From NCBI GenBank assembly GCA_017463425.1, contig JAFTPE010000019.1:1-36126 (forward strand): 36,126 bases of DNA. Direction: 5' to 3'. Shown in pieces: positions 21,239-29,789 of this stretch. The notes under the pieces are model-generated. The model saw only the letters and a program-made list of their open reading frames with translations, made no database searches and was not told where the DNA came from. The DNA comes from Clostridia bacterium (GTDB lineage Bacteria; Bacillota; Clostridia; Christensenellales; Borkfalkiaceae). Made by a program: the position numbers and the translations under genes. Every line of letters starts with the position of its first letter. Position 1 is the stretch's first letter.

Positions 21239-22795
21239 TCAATCCTCCGAGCCTCTCAGCGAAGGGTTAAACGCGTCGCGCAAACCGTTACCGAACAAGT
21301 TAAAGCTGAGCAACAACAAAGCCAAGAACACAGCAGGAAACATTGCAACGTGAGGAATCCCCAAACGTAACAACCCTTGTCCGTTTGCGAGTATCGTACC
21401 AACACTGGTCAAATCCCCCGACGTCAAACTGATAATCCCCAAATAACTCAAATTAACTTCCGAATAAATCATAGACGGAATAATCAAGGCACACTTGGTT
21501 ACCAACGTACCGAGCGCGTTAGGGAAAACGTGTTTCCATATAATTCTTCTATCTTTTGCGCCAAGCGTCCGAGCAGCCAAGACGTATTCTTGATTTTTAA
21601 AACGATAAAACTGCATACGAGTCGAAGCTGCCATTCCTATCCACCCCGTTGCAAAGAACGCAACGAATAGGATAACAATCGGTCCCGAATTCCCCATATG
21701 CAACCGAAGTAGCGTAATAACGATTACGGTAGGAATTGAACCCAAAATCTCGGAAAAACGTTCCATCGCCAAGTCGAGCTTTCCACCGTAATATCCTTCG
21801 ATTGCCCCGTAAATTGCACCAACGGTAAGGTTAACTACCGCTACGGCGATTGCAAACGCAAACGAGAAGAATGCACCCGACGCCATACACGTGAAAATAT
21901 CTTGTCCTCCATTTGTCGTACCAAACAAGAACGAGGGCTTTTCAATTCCGTCTTTCAACACGTAGCTATGATAATAAATATAATATTCGTAATAATTTAC
22001 ACGAATTTCATATCCCGTATCGATTGGCAACGCGTATTCGTAAACCATACCGTTTTCCCCGTCGCCTTCAATACGAATGGAATTATAATTATCGTTCGAT
22101 TTTTTCCCTTCTTCGTGAGATTTATAAACAGGAATTATATCACCGTTTTCGTCGTAAACGATTTGGAGTCTGCCGTTTTTAGCCTCTGTTTTATACCAAT
22201 AATTGGCAATCATATTTTGCCCAACGTAAATTGACGCAGGACGGTTTCTCTTCGCGACAGTGGGATAAATAACCTGAATACCTGTTTCATTTTGATATTT
22301 TTGGATATTCTCGTATTCGGCTGCTTCTACTTTTTTATAAATACACCCCGTCGAATGATAGGAATCCCAACGTACGTTATACAACTTACCCGATTGCGTG
22401 TATTTTTGATTTTTAATCGCGTTATGCCCTGATTCTTCGCCAATATAATAATAATAATCGAACGTTTCTTTATTCAGCGACTTGTCTTCGCAACCGTCCC
22501 AAAAATTGGTGTTTGCGAACCATTCGCACTTTGGCAGAGTATGAATAAAGTACGTATCGTTATATGACACGGCGTAAGGAGTCAATAACGAACCGAACGC
22601 TGCATATAAGAACAGAAAAAGAATAACGATCGCACCAACAATCGCGCCTTTATTTTTACAAAAACGGGACATTGCGTCCTGAAAATAGGTACGCGGTTTT
22701 GTCTCGAATTTTTTATCGTGAGAAATATCCCCAGACGAAAACTTGAATTTTTCCTTAGGAATATTCATTATATCCATATTTTTCAATTCGCTCAT
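21239..22795 (-). CDS. oppC: Oligopeptide ABC transporter permease OppC-like, with extracellular insertion
   Basis: A 518-residue permease; usual OppC is about 300. An N-terminal cytoplasmic tail leads to membrane helix 1 (about 51-72). About 200 extra residues (80-285) rich in Tyr, Asn and charged residues follow before the conserved FGTTNGGQDIF (291-301), where the normal transmembrane core resumes. The insertion lies outside the membrane by family topology. The coupling loop is present (EYVLAARTLGAKDRRIIWKHVFPNA). It starts one base after oppB and ends one base before oppD. Confidence 0.9.
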   Translation of the reverse strand: MSELKNMDIMNIPKEKFKFSSGDISHDKKFETKPRTYFQDAMSRFCKNKGAIVGAIVILFLFLYAAFGSLLTPYAVSYNDTYFIHTLPKCEWFANTNFWDGCEDKSLNKETFDYYYYIGEESGHNAIKNQKYTQSGKLYNVRWDSYHSTGCIYKKVEAAEYENIQKYQNETGIQVIYPTVAKRNRPASIYVGQNMIANYWYKTEAKNGRLQIVYDENGDIIPVYKSHEEGKKSNDNYNSIRIEGDGENGMVYEYALPIDTGYEIRVNYYEYYIYYHSYVLKDGIEKPSFLFGTTNGGQDIFTCMASGAFFSFAFAIAVAVVNLTVGAIYGAIEGYYGGKLDLAMERFSEILGSIPTVIVITLLRLHMGNSGPIVILFVAFFATGWIGMAASTRMQFYRFKNQEYVLAARTLGAKDRRIIWKHVFPNALGTLVTKCALIIPSMIYSEVNLSYLGIISLTSGDLTSVGTILANGQGLLRLGIPHVAMFPAVFLALLLLSFNLFGNGLRDAFNPSLRGSED

Positions 22796-22796
22796 A

Positions 22797-23759
22797 TTAT
22801 TTCGCCCCCATTCTAATTCTGGGATCTATAATCCCGTAACTGATATCGATAATAATACCTGCCGCCAAACCGACAAGGGTATAGAACCCCGAAAGCAACA
22901 TAAAGAAATCGTAATCCAACACCGTAATGGATTTCAAATACAATCCACCAACGCCAGGAATATCGAAAATATTTTCAATAATCATCGAGCCGCTTAATAC
23001 CGAAACGAATTCCCCTAAAATCATAGGAAAAATAGGCACCATTGCATTTCTCAATGCGTGCCGAATCGTTGCTTGCCCACGCGTCAACCCTTTCGTTCTT
23101 GCAAGCAACATAAATTCTCCCGTTAATACTTCCGTCAATTCGGCACGCGTATATCGCGCGTATCCTGCAATCGAGCCAAAGCACAACGAGAACACCGCAG
23201 GAAGCATAGATTTGAACATTTCCCACGAAAAATAATCCGTACCGCTTTCCATACGCAAAGGAAACCAGCCGAGTTTAAAACATAAAACGTACTGAATTAA
23301 AAACGCAAAAACAATGGAAGGAATCGATATCATTACGATAACGCCCGTAGAAATCACTTGGTCTTGCCACTTATTCTTTTTTAACGCCGCCAAAATACCA
23401 AGCCCCAAACCAATGGGAACACCAATCAGCGAAGAATAAACGTTAATCAAAATCGTAGGCGGTAAACGAGAAACGAATCCGTCCCAAATCGGTTGATTTA
23501 TATAGCCTGGCATCGTCGTACCAATACCGAAATCCCCCTCGGTAACGATTCTAACCACGTAATTCCACAACTGTACGGGAATCGGGTCGTAATAACCGCG
23601 TTCGCGCAGTTTCATTTCTATCAACTGCTTATCAACCCCCAATCCCTCGCCCAAAGGAATAGGCAACAATTTAATCAGAACGAAACAGGTAACGATAATG
23701 ATAGAAAACGTCATCAACATCAACCCGATTCGTTTTAATATATACTTTAACATATACAT
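22797..23759 (-). CDS. oppB: Oligopeptide ABC transporter permease OppB-like
   Basis: About 320 residues, the normal size, with about six membrane helices. The start at 23759 is preferred over an upstream ATG at 23786 because GGGAGGA lies 10 bases before it and the family-typical N-terminus (MLKYILKRIGLM) follows. Family features include the N-terminal TM, an extracellular region with RERGYYDPIPVQLWNYV and GDFGIGTT, and the coupling loop EFMLLARTKGLTRGQATIRHALRNAMVP. It forms the channel with OppC. It is the only transport subunit in this operon without enlargement. Confidence 0.92.
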   Translation of the reverse strand: MYMLKYILKRIGLMLMTFSIIIVTCFVLIKLLPIPLGEGLGVDKQLIEMKLRERGYYDPIPVQLWNYVVRIVTEGDFGIGTTMPGYINQPIWDGFVSRLPPTILINVYSSLIGVPIGLGLGILAALKKNKWQDQVISTGVIVMISIPSIVFAFLIQYVLCFKLGWFPLRMESGTDYFSWEMFKSMLPAVFSLCFGSIAGYARYTRAELTEVLTGEFMLLARTKGLTRGQATIRHALRNAMVPIFPMILGEFVSVLSGSMIIENIFDIPGVGGLYLKSITVLDYDFFMLLSGFYTLVGLAAGIIIDISYGIIDPRIRMGAK

Positions 23760-23791
23760 AGTGATAAAATCCTCCCATTTCAACAACCCAA

Positions 23792-23823
23792 ACAGCGGAG
23801 ATAAGTTTCCTTATCTCCGCTGT
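23792..23823 (-). promoter_or_regulatory. Stable hairpin between oppA and oppB
   Basis: A 14-bp perfect stem (23792-23805 with 23810-23823) with a four-base loop sits between the oppA stop and the oppB RBS. No T-run follows on the minus strand, so it is unlikely to be a full terminator. It probably protects the 3' end of a processed oppA mRNA, giving excess binding protein over permease, as in other binding-protein operons. Confidence 0.65.
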
Positions 23824-23840
23824 CTGAATCGTTACTTTAA

Positions 23841-26444
23841 TCAATCACGACCAAACAAATAGTTCAACGTGCCACCGTTTTCAGCTACGAACGCAGCCCA
23901 TTCCGTATCATCATAATTATACGTCATATAACGGGTACCGCCGTAACCAACGAAGGTATTGTATTCATAAGAGATATAATCGCACTTATAGCTCATAAGG
24001 CTTCCCGCGAATTTCGAGAATACAGGAACTGAATAGTAAGCGTTGAGAACCGTCGCTTCGATTTCGCCAAGAATTACCAACTTGTCTTCGATAGGATACA
24101 ACGAGAAGTTGGGAAGAGATTTACCTGCTTCGCCCTTGCCTTGAATAGCGTCGCTCCATTCCGCAAGGTTAAACGTATATTCACCGCCTTCGTGCGTATC
24201 GTCGCCTTGAACATTAACTGTTACACTAACCGCTTTAGGATCCCAACCTTGCGCATAACGGTTTGCACCTTCAATTTGCGTAGCGCACAACAAGTAGTAA
24301 GGATTGAACGGTGCGTTACCCCATCCGCTGAAAATTAAATCGTATTCGCCATCTCTGAATTGCTTCGACCAAGTTGCAGACGAGAAGTAGAAGTATTCGA
24401 TTTCAATCTTGTCTTCCAAAGGCGTACCTACCGTAGCTGCGTCAAACGCCGCTTGGAACCAATTCTTAACACGGTCGGTATTTTCGCTTTGCTGTTCGAT
24501 ACCGTAGGTAAGAACAACCTTCATATCGTCCGTGAAATCGCCTGCCTCTTTTGCTTCGTTATAAGCCTGCGTCATCAATTCTCTTGCGAGCGTAATGTTG
24601 TAACCCGTCATTGCGTCCAAAGCGTCGTCGATATCCGTATATTCTACCGCACCAACTTTCCAACCGTCTTCCGTCTTGGTTGCGCCGTATGCGTTGAGGA
24701 TTGCCTCTTTCGCCTGTACGCTTTCACGATACGTCTTACCGTTTTCAACATCGTAATAGTACATATTATTCAACAAACCGAGTGCCGCCAAGGAAGAAGG
24801 ATTGTTCTTCGCACAGTAATCGTCACGGTCAAGCATCAAGGAAATCGCTTTACGGAAAGATTCATAATTCAACAATTTGTTCGTTTTACCGTCTTCCGTT
24901 TTGTTTGCTCTCGATTGAAGATTCAAACAATAGGTATACGTTTCGGGCGTGAAGTACGCGCGGCTGGAATTTCTGTATTCTTCCGCAATCGTAACGTCCA
25001 TACCAACGCCGTCGATTTCACCTTTTTGGAACATTTGCCAAGCGGTAGACCATTCGCTTACCTTATCGCAAACGATTCTATCCGTTTGATATTGACCCTT
25101 ATATTCGTCCATACCATAACCGTACCATTTTTCGTTACGGGAAAGGGTGTAGGTTACGTCCGTTTGATAATTCGTCAACTTGTAAGGGCCCCAGCTTGCG
25201 GAATTTTCAACGCTAGCCGAACAATATGTGTTCACCCAAGGGGTCTTCGTTTGGTCTTCGCAAGCCAACCACAAAGATTTCTTAACCAAGGGGAAGCTCT
25301 GCAAATAGTAAGCCGCTTCGTACGTCAAGTCGCCATTTTCATCAATGGGAGCCAACGTGCTGTCGGTTACCATAACCAATTCGTATTCGTTTTCACCTAC
25401 AAAATAGCCTACTTCATCAAAAGACATTTCGGGATAGGTATATTCGGTTACGAAGAAATCCAATTCTTCATTGGGTTCAGTTTGCCACCAACCAATAAGT
25501 TTATCCCAAGACGCTTTCAACGTTGCATCAGCTTTAATTTCAGCAAACGTTTTTCCTTGCATTGCAAGAATTTCACTAACACTTGCTTCCAATCCATAAG
25601 AATTAATAAAATAATCAACTACCGCTTCCGCCGTATAAGATGCAGGGAAACCAACCGCCGCACGAACCGAAGATTCTGCGCCACCGTAAGCCTCGTTTTC
25701 CGTAGGATTACCCAATGCGAACACAATCTTGCTGTCAAGTTCTTCAGAATATACTGCATAAGGCGAATCCGCTGCAAACCAACCCGATTGACCTTGTTTT
25801 ACGTATTCTTGCGAATTGTGAATAATGTAGTTACCGCTGTAATAATTGGAAGCGGTTTCAAACAAATACTTAGGAGAAAGCTGTTGAGACATCGTGAATA
25901 CGAAATCTTCCGCTTTGATAGGCGTGCCGTCATCCCACGTCAAATCGTTACGAAGGGTGATTGCAAACGCATGATGTCCTTCCGCTACGTCTTCCGCCGT
26001 AATACCGTATTTGCCTTCATATCTTGCCGTAACGTCTTCTAATTTCGTTGCCGCCGAATAATCAATCTCAAACCCACCAGGTACGATTTCGCCGTTTTCG
26101 TCCAACTTATAATCGAATTCGAAGAACGAGCTGTTCATATACCCTGCTAAAGAAGTATTGGTAGCGTCATTCGTCAAAATTTCGTTCCAAACGTTAGGCA
26201 TTTGAGACGTATAATCGTTATTCGTATACACTTTCGGGTCTTTGTGTCCCGTAGTGTCAACTTGTTCGATTTGACCGCTACTGCTGCTATTGCTACTATT
26301 CACACCTGCGCCGTTTTTGCCGTTGAGAACTGCACCAAGTACAACACCGCCAACAATAACAACACCAAGCGCCGATGCCGTTATCGCAACAACTTTTTTG
26401 TTCGACAACAGCTCTTTCAATTTCTCTTTGAAATTGTTTGCCAT
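23841..26444 (-). CDS. oppA: Membrane-anchored oligopeptide-binding protein OppA-like (867 residues)
   Basis: An SBP_bac_5-type extracellular binding protein. The N-terminus is a basic stretch and a hydrophobic helix (about 18-40: VVAITASALGVVIVGGVVLGAVL) with no lipobox cysteine, so it is probably held by an uncleaved membrane anchor. A Ser/Gly/Asn-rich linker follows (about 43-60). Family features include LRNDLTWDDGTPIKAEDFVFT, KLTNYQTDVTYTLSRNEKWYG, NYESFRKAISLMLDRDDY and a C-terminal GEYDLIFSGWGNAPFNPY. It is about 300 residues longer than usual OppA, with much of the excess between about 195 and 410. It is the first gene of the operon with its own consensus promoter. Confidence 0.9.
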   Translation of the reverse strand: MANNFKEKLKELLSNKKVVAITASALGVVIVGGVVLGAVLNGKNGAGVNSSNSSSSGQIEQVDTTGHKDPKVYTNNDYTSQMPNVWNEILTNDATNTSLAGYMNSSFFEFDYKLDENGEIVPGGFEIDYSAATKLEDVTARYEGKYGITAEDVAEGHHAFAITLRNDLTWDDGTPIKAEDFVFTMSQQLSPKYLFETASNYYSGNYIIHNSQEYVKQGQSGWFAADSPYAVYSEELDSKIVFALGNPTENEAYGGAESSVRAAVGFPASYTAEAVVDYFINSYGLEASVSEILAMQGKTFAEIKADATLKASWDKLIGWWQTEPNEELDFFVTEYTYPEMSFDEVGYFVGENEYELVMVTDSTLAPIDENGDLTYEAAYYLQSFPLVKKSLWLACEDQTKTPWVNTYCSASVENSASWGPYKLTNYQTDVTYTLSRNEKWYGYGMDEYKGQYQTDRIVCDKVSEWSTAWQMFQKGEIDGVGMDVTIAEEYRNSSRAYFTPETYTYCLNLQSRANKTEDGKTNKLLNYESFRKAISLMLDRDDYCAKNNPSSLAALGLLNNMYYYDVENGKTYRESVQAKEAILNAYGATKTEDGWKVGAVEYTDIDDALDAMTGYNITLARELMTQAYNEAKEAGDFTDDMKVVLTYGIEQQSENTDRVKNWFQAAFDAATVGTPLEDKIEIEYFYFSSATWSKQFRDGEYDLIFSGWGNAPFNPYYLLCATQIEGANRYAQGWDPKAVSVTVNVQGDDTHEGGEYTFNLAEWSDAIQGKGEAGKSLPNFSLYPIEDKLVILGEIEATVLNAYYSVPVFSKFAGSLMSYKCDYISYEYNTFVGYGGTRYMTYNYDDTEWAAFVAENGGTLNYLFGRD

Positions 26445-26479
26445 AAAAAACCTCCAATAATAATTTTTAATATTTAACC

Positions 26480-26568
26480 AAAATTCTTTTTTATCGAAAA
26501 GAATTTTAATTCCACTATTAAGTATTTACGTTTTGGTGTAGAATTACACCAAAACGGGGCATGCCCCG
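26480..26568 (-). promoter_or_regulatory. Hairpin array in the oppA leader
   Basis: Three stems lie between the oppA promoter and RBS: CGGGGCATGCCCCG (26555-26568, short perfect palindrome), an 11-bp stem with arm GTTTTGGTGTA (26530-26555), and an 11-bp AT-rich stem (26480-26507). The first two share the base at 26555, so in full they may be alternatives. No T-run marks a clear terminator. A known riboswitch was not recognised. Regulation of oppA translation or mRNA stability is plausible. Confidence 0.5.
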
Positions 26569-26601
26569 AAATTTTATGCGATTTTATCACATTTTTAACA
26601 A

Positions 26602-26630
26602 ATTATATCATATTTCTGCATATTTGTCAA
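26602..26630 (-). promoter_or_regulatory. oppA operon promoter
   Basis: On the minus strand TTGACA (26630-26625) and TATAAT (26607-26602) are 17 bp apart. The start codon is about 155 bp downstream, leaving room for the hairpin array. Confidence 0.88.
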
Positions 26631-26710
26631 CCCAAATCAACAAAATCTTGAAACATTTTCGCTTTTTCTATCGAAATAATCGATTGATTGTATCATATTT
26701 TTAGAAAATC

Positions 26711-27028
26711 AAGAGATACACGCGGTATGACGGGACTAACTGTCATTGCAAGGCAATCTTATAGATTGCTTCACTTCGTTCGCAATGACAGAATGAGGTC
26801 GCAATAACATGGTGAAATCGCAATGACAAAAACGCCACGCTGTCATTCAGAGGCGCAACGCGCCGTAGGAATCCCGTGGTGGAGTATTTTACAAGAGATA
26901 CGCTCGACTCACTTCGTTCGCTCGGTATGACAGGTGGGCTATGGAATTAAATGTCATTGCGAGGCAATACGGTTGCTGCGGCAATCTTATAGATTGCTTC
27001 ACTTCGTTCGCAATGACAGAATGAGGTC
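26711..27028. repeat. Cluster of palindromic interspersed repeats
   Basis: Copy 1 (26741-26790) is bounded by TGTCATTGC and GCAATGACA, with an inner stem GCAATCT/AGATTGC. Copy 3 (26952-27018) has the same ends and core with about 17 extra bases. Both are followed by GAATGAGGTCG. Copy 2 (26841-26932) begins TGTCATTC, ends CGGTATGACA, and shares CACTTCGTTCG. A fragment of that type is at about 26711-26732. These look like non-autonomous intergenic palindromic elements. All copies lie outside genes. Confidence 0.8.
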
Positions 27029-27044
27029 GGCAAGATAAAATATC

Positions 27045-27067
27045 GCCTCCCTTTATGCAAGGGAGGC
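27045..27067 (-). terminator. Terminator of the tldD-tldE operon
   Basis: GCCTCCCTT (27045-27053) pairs with AAGGGAGGC (27059-27067). On the minus strand it follows the tldE stop codon at 27092 and is followed by GATATTTTATC. Confidence 0.75.
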
Positions 27068-27091
27068 TTTACACATTATATATTATATATA

Positions 27092-28330
27092 TTAGCCGTT
27101 GATAACGTTCATTTTCGTTACCAACACTTCGCTATCCACTGCGTCAAACACGTCTTTTGCGCTGACACCGACGAAATCTTCGCCCAACATTTCCTTGATA
27201 TTTCCACTCGCGGAAAAGTCCGTAAGGCGAGCCGTGATTTTCCCGTTCTCCACCAAAAATGCCAACTGCACGGGCATACCCACTACGCCCTCCGTCGTCA
27301 TATCGCCACCCGAAGTAATGGCAATATACACGGCTTTTTCCGCGCCTAACATTGTTTTCAAATCGGGTGCGGTACGTTTCAGATACAGACCAGGCACACC
27401 GATAGACGGAACTCCGTCGTAAGGCGCAGCCGACGTTTTCGACAACGGTAAGTTGAACATTGTCGAGGTATTTTTATTGTTTAACACGTTTTTAAACGTT
27501 CCGTTTTCAATAATGGGCGCGCGATAGTCTTTCGCGATTTCGCCCTCGGAATCGTAAAATGCCGCCGCGCGATTGGTTTTGGGGTTTCTATCGATACAAA
27601 CGCTGAGGTTTTCATTGAAGATTTTTTCACCCAATTTACCGCTGAACAGCGAACCGCCCGAAATATAATATTCGGCGATAAAATCTTTGACTACATTGCC
27701 TAAAACGTCATAGGGCGCAACGATTACGGGGTATTTCCCGTCGGGCAGCGTTACTTTTTCCCCGAAAAACGCGTCGTGCAAAGTTTTCATATCGTTGACG
27801 ATTTTGTTTTCCGTTATTTTTCCGTAAGTGGACACGTTGGTTTGATAATACGCGTCCGCGATATTGGACGAATCTTTATCCTTTACTTGGAAAAACACGG
27901 TAAACGAATTGTTTTCATACGCCAAATCGGTATCTTGCGAGTTTTTATAACTGCCTTTACGGCGAATTGCTTGCGTTTTGCCGTTGATTAAAAACCGAGG
28001 ACAAGCGTTTGCCACTTTTTTCGCCAAACGCTTGGTCGTGCGAATCAAATCCTGTTCCGCCACGACGGCTTTGTCGCGAATAACGCTCTTTTTCACGCCC
28101 TTATTCAATTTGCAAGGATACGGAATCCCGTCGTTTAATTTTTCTTTCGCCTGTTTTTCGAGCGCCGTCCAATCCGCGTCGCCCAACGCGCCCGCTACGC
28201 CGATTTTATCGTTATCGTATACGCGTACCGTCGATTGCGTTTCATCTTTTACACGATAGGAATCTACTTTCCCGTCCGTAACGTTTAACGTGATTTCGTT
28301 GCTGACATTTACCAAATATTCTTTTTGCAT
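27092..28330 (-). CDS. TldE/PmbA-family protein (metalloprotease partner subunit)
   Basis: A 412-residue protein of the TldD/PmbA superfamily without the HExxxH zinc motif, as expected for the inactive TldE/PmbA subunit. Family features include KYPVIVAPYDVLGNVVKDFIAEYYISGGSLFSGKLGEKIFNENLSV in the C-terminal beta-rich domain and the NKNTSTMFNLP region. TldD and TldE form a heterodimer that degrades unfolded peptides and trims leader peptides of some modified peptides such as microcin B17. It lies 12 bp after the tldD-like gene with an AAGGAGGGG RBS. No precursor peptide or modification gene is visible. Confidence 0.85.
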   Translation of the reverse strand: MQKEYLVNVSNEITLNVTDGKVDSYRVKDETQSTVRVYDNDKIGVAGALGDADWTALEKQAKEKLNDGIPYPCKLNKGVKKSVIRDKAVVAEQDLIRTTKRLAKKVANACPRFLINGKTQAIRRKGSYKNSQDTDLAYENNSFTVFFQVKDKDSSNIADAYYQTNVSTYGKITENKIVNDMKTLHDAFFGEKVTLPDGKYPVIVAPYDVLGNVVKDFIAEYYISGGSLFSGKLGEKIFNENLSVCIDRNPKTNRAAAFYDSEGEIAKDYRAPIIENGTFKNVLNNKNTSTMFNLPLSKTSAAPYDGVPSIGVPGLYLKRTAPDLKTMLGAEKAVYIAITSGGDMTTEGVVGMPVQLAFLVENGKITARLTDFSASGNIKEMLGEDFVGVSAKDVFDAVDSEVLVTKMNVING

Positions 28331-28342
28331 AATTCCCCTCCT

Positions 28343-29680
28343 TTACTGCGCGAACATTTTCGAGATACGCACGTGCGGACCGCCAAACCCAACGGGCAAA
28401 GGATACTGTTCGTTCTTACCGCAACCGCCGGAAACGAAACTCATAAATTCTACTTTGTCCGAAAGCCCGTCGATAAGCCCTAACGTTGTGAATACGTCGC
28501 CCGTGATAACGCTTATTTTAACGGGACGCGTAATTTTTCCATCTACGATTTCATACGCAACGTTCGGGGCAATCGTGAACTTACTCATACCCGAACCGTG
28601 TTTCACGCTCTTGATATAATATCCGAATTTCACGCCAGCGAACAATTCTTCTTTGGTATATTCACCCTTTTCGATATACGTATTGGTCATACGCACGATA
28701 GGTTCAAACGTACAATTTACCGCGCGCGCATTGCCCGTCATTTTTTCTTTTAAATACGCGGACGTTGCGCCGCTGTGCAATCTGCCTGCCAACACCCCGT
28801 TCTTGATTAGATAATTTTTACGCGCTTTCGTCCCCTCGTCGTCGTAAGGCACGTAACCGCTTCCAAGCGATTTACCGCAGTCCACAATCGAAAGCAAGGG
28901 CGAAGCCACCGTCTTGCCAATTTGCCACTCACGGCGGATTCCCTCATCCGCGAGCATAAAGTCTGCCTCCGATTTATGCCCGAACGATTCGTGCGCGAAA
29001 ATCCCAGCCGCTTCTGGCGAAAGGATAACGGGATATTCCCCCGGCGTAATCGCCACTTCGTTTTTCATACATTCGATTTGTTCGTCGAACGCCGCCTTGA
29101 TTTCCTTCCCTTTGCCTTTTAAAGCGGAAAAACGCGTATGCCCAATTTGATGATGCGCCTGGAAGAATTTTTCCCCCTCCGCGAGTGTACAAGCAAGCAC
29201 GATTCCGCAAGTTTGATAATCGTATTTAATCGACGCGCCTTTGCTGGAATAAAATTCAAACACGCTGTTTCTGTCGAGATATATTGCCTGTGGCATAGCC
29301 ATAAGCGGAGACGACGACAAAATCGGTAAATATTTTTCAAGCAACGCTTTCTTTTCCGAAATAGGAATATTTCTTACCGAAGTATCGGAAAACGCCATTT
29401 TTTCTTCTACGTTCACTTGGTAACGGCTGACCGTTCGGTTGCGTAAAATTTTCGGATTGCTCTTTGCCTGCGCGTACAATCCGTCCAATTTATTTTGGAT
29501 ATCACCGATATCCGTCGTGGACGCGTAATACCACATTTTACCGTCAAACACACGAATAAACGCGCGTTTTTCCTTACTTTCTTTGATTTCTTTCAACATA
29601 CCGTTCATAAACGTAACGTTCGTGGAAAATCTATCCTCTATTCTTACGTCCGCGTATGCGTCTTGTTTAAACGTAAACAT
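28343..29680 (-). CDS. TldD-family zinc metalloprotease
   Basis: A 445-residue protein. The zinc site is His230-Glu231-x3-His235 (AHESFGHKSEAD), the TldD version of HExxxH. The conserved C-terminal GGCGKNEQYPLPVGFGGPHVRI carries the cysteine expected as further ligand. Other landmarks are VPYDDEGTKARKNYLIKNGVLAGRLHS and NTYIEKGEYTKEELFAGVKFGYYIKSV. Length is slightly below E. coli TldD (481). It is the active subunit, encoded upstream of its PmbA-like partner, from a consensus promoter at 29730-29758. RBS is AAGGAGGAG. Confidence 0.9.
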   Translation of the reverse strand: MFTFKQDAYADVRIEDRFSTNVTFMNGMLKEIKESKEKRAFIRVFDGKMWYYASTTDIGDIQNKLDGLYAQAKSNPKILRNRTVSRYQVNVEEKMAFSDTSVRNIPISEKKALLEKYLPILSSSPLMAMPQAIYLDRNSVFEFYSSKGASIKYDYQTCGIVLACTLAEGEKFFQAHHQIGHTRFSALKGKGKEIKAAFDEQIECMKNEVAITPGEYPVILSPEAAGIFAHESFGHKSEADFMLADEGIRREWQIGKTVASPLLSIVDCGKSLGSGYVPYDDEGTKARKNYLIKNGVLAGRLHSGATSAYLKEKMTGNARAVNCTFEPIVRMTNTYIEKGEYTKEELFAGVKFGYYIKSVKHGSGMSKFTIAPNVAYEIVDGKITRPVKISVITGDVFTTLGLIDGLSDKVEFMSFVSGGCGKNEQYPLPVGFGGPHVRISKMFAQ

Positions 29681-29729
29681 TCGCTCCTCCTTCTTTTAAA
29701 CGTTTTGCATAATCGTTATACGTAGTTAA

Positions 29730-29758
29730 ATTATATATAAATTCGTCGACAATGTCAA
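29730..29758 (-). promoter_or_regulatory. tldD operon promoter
   Basis: On the minus strand TTGACA (29758-29753) and TATAAT (29735-29730) with a 17-bp spacer, about 50 bp before the start codon. Confidence 0.85.
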
Positions 29759-29789
29759 GGGTTTCACTAAATTTTCACCAAAAAACGCC

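Larger units (their letters stand above)
26445..27091. other. Gene-free 650-bp region upstream of oppA
   Basis: From the oppA side it holds a GGAGG RBS, three leader hairpins (26480-26568), the oppA promoter (26602-26630), and an AT-rich stretch. A cluster of palindromic interspersed repeats (26711-27028) and the tldDE terminator (27045-27067) follow. No protein-coding frame was supported. Confidence 0.8.

Noticed and set aside
24360-26042. Long plus-strand open frame of about 560 codons opposite oppA
   Set aside because: It lies entirely antisense to the well-supported oppA gene, its translation is rich in Arg, Phe and Ile runs typical of shadow frames, and it has no RBS or promoter.
26711-27028. 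CRISPR array candidate
   Set aside because: The repeats are few, palindromic, of unequal length and without regular spacers, and no cas genes are present.
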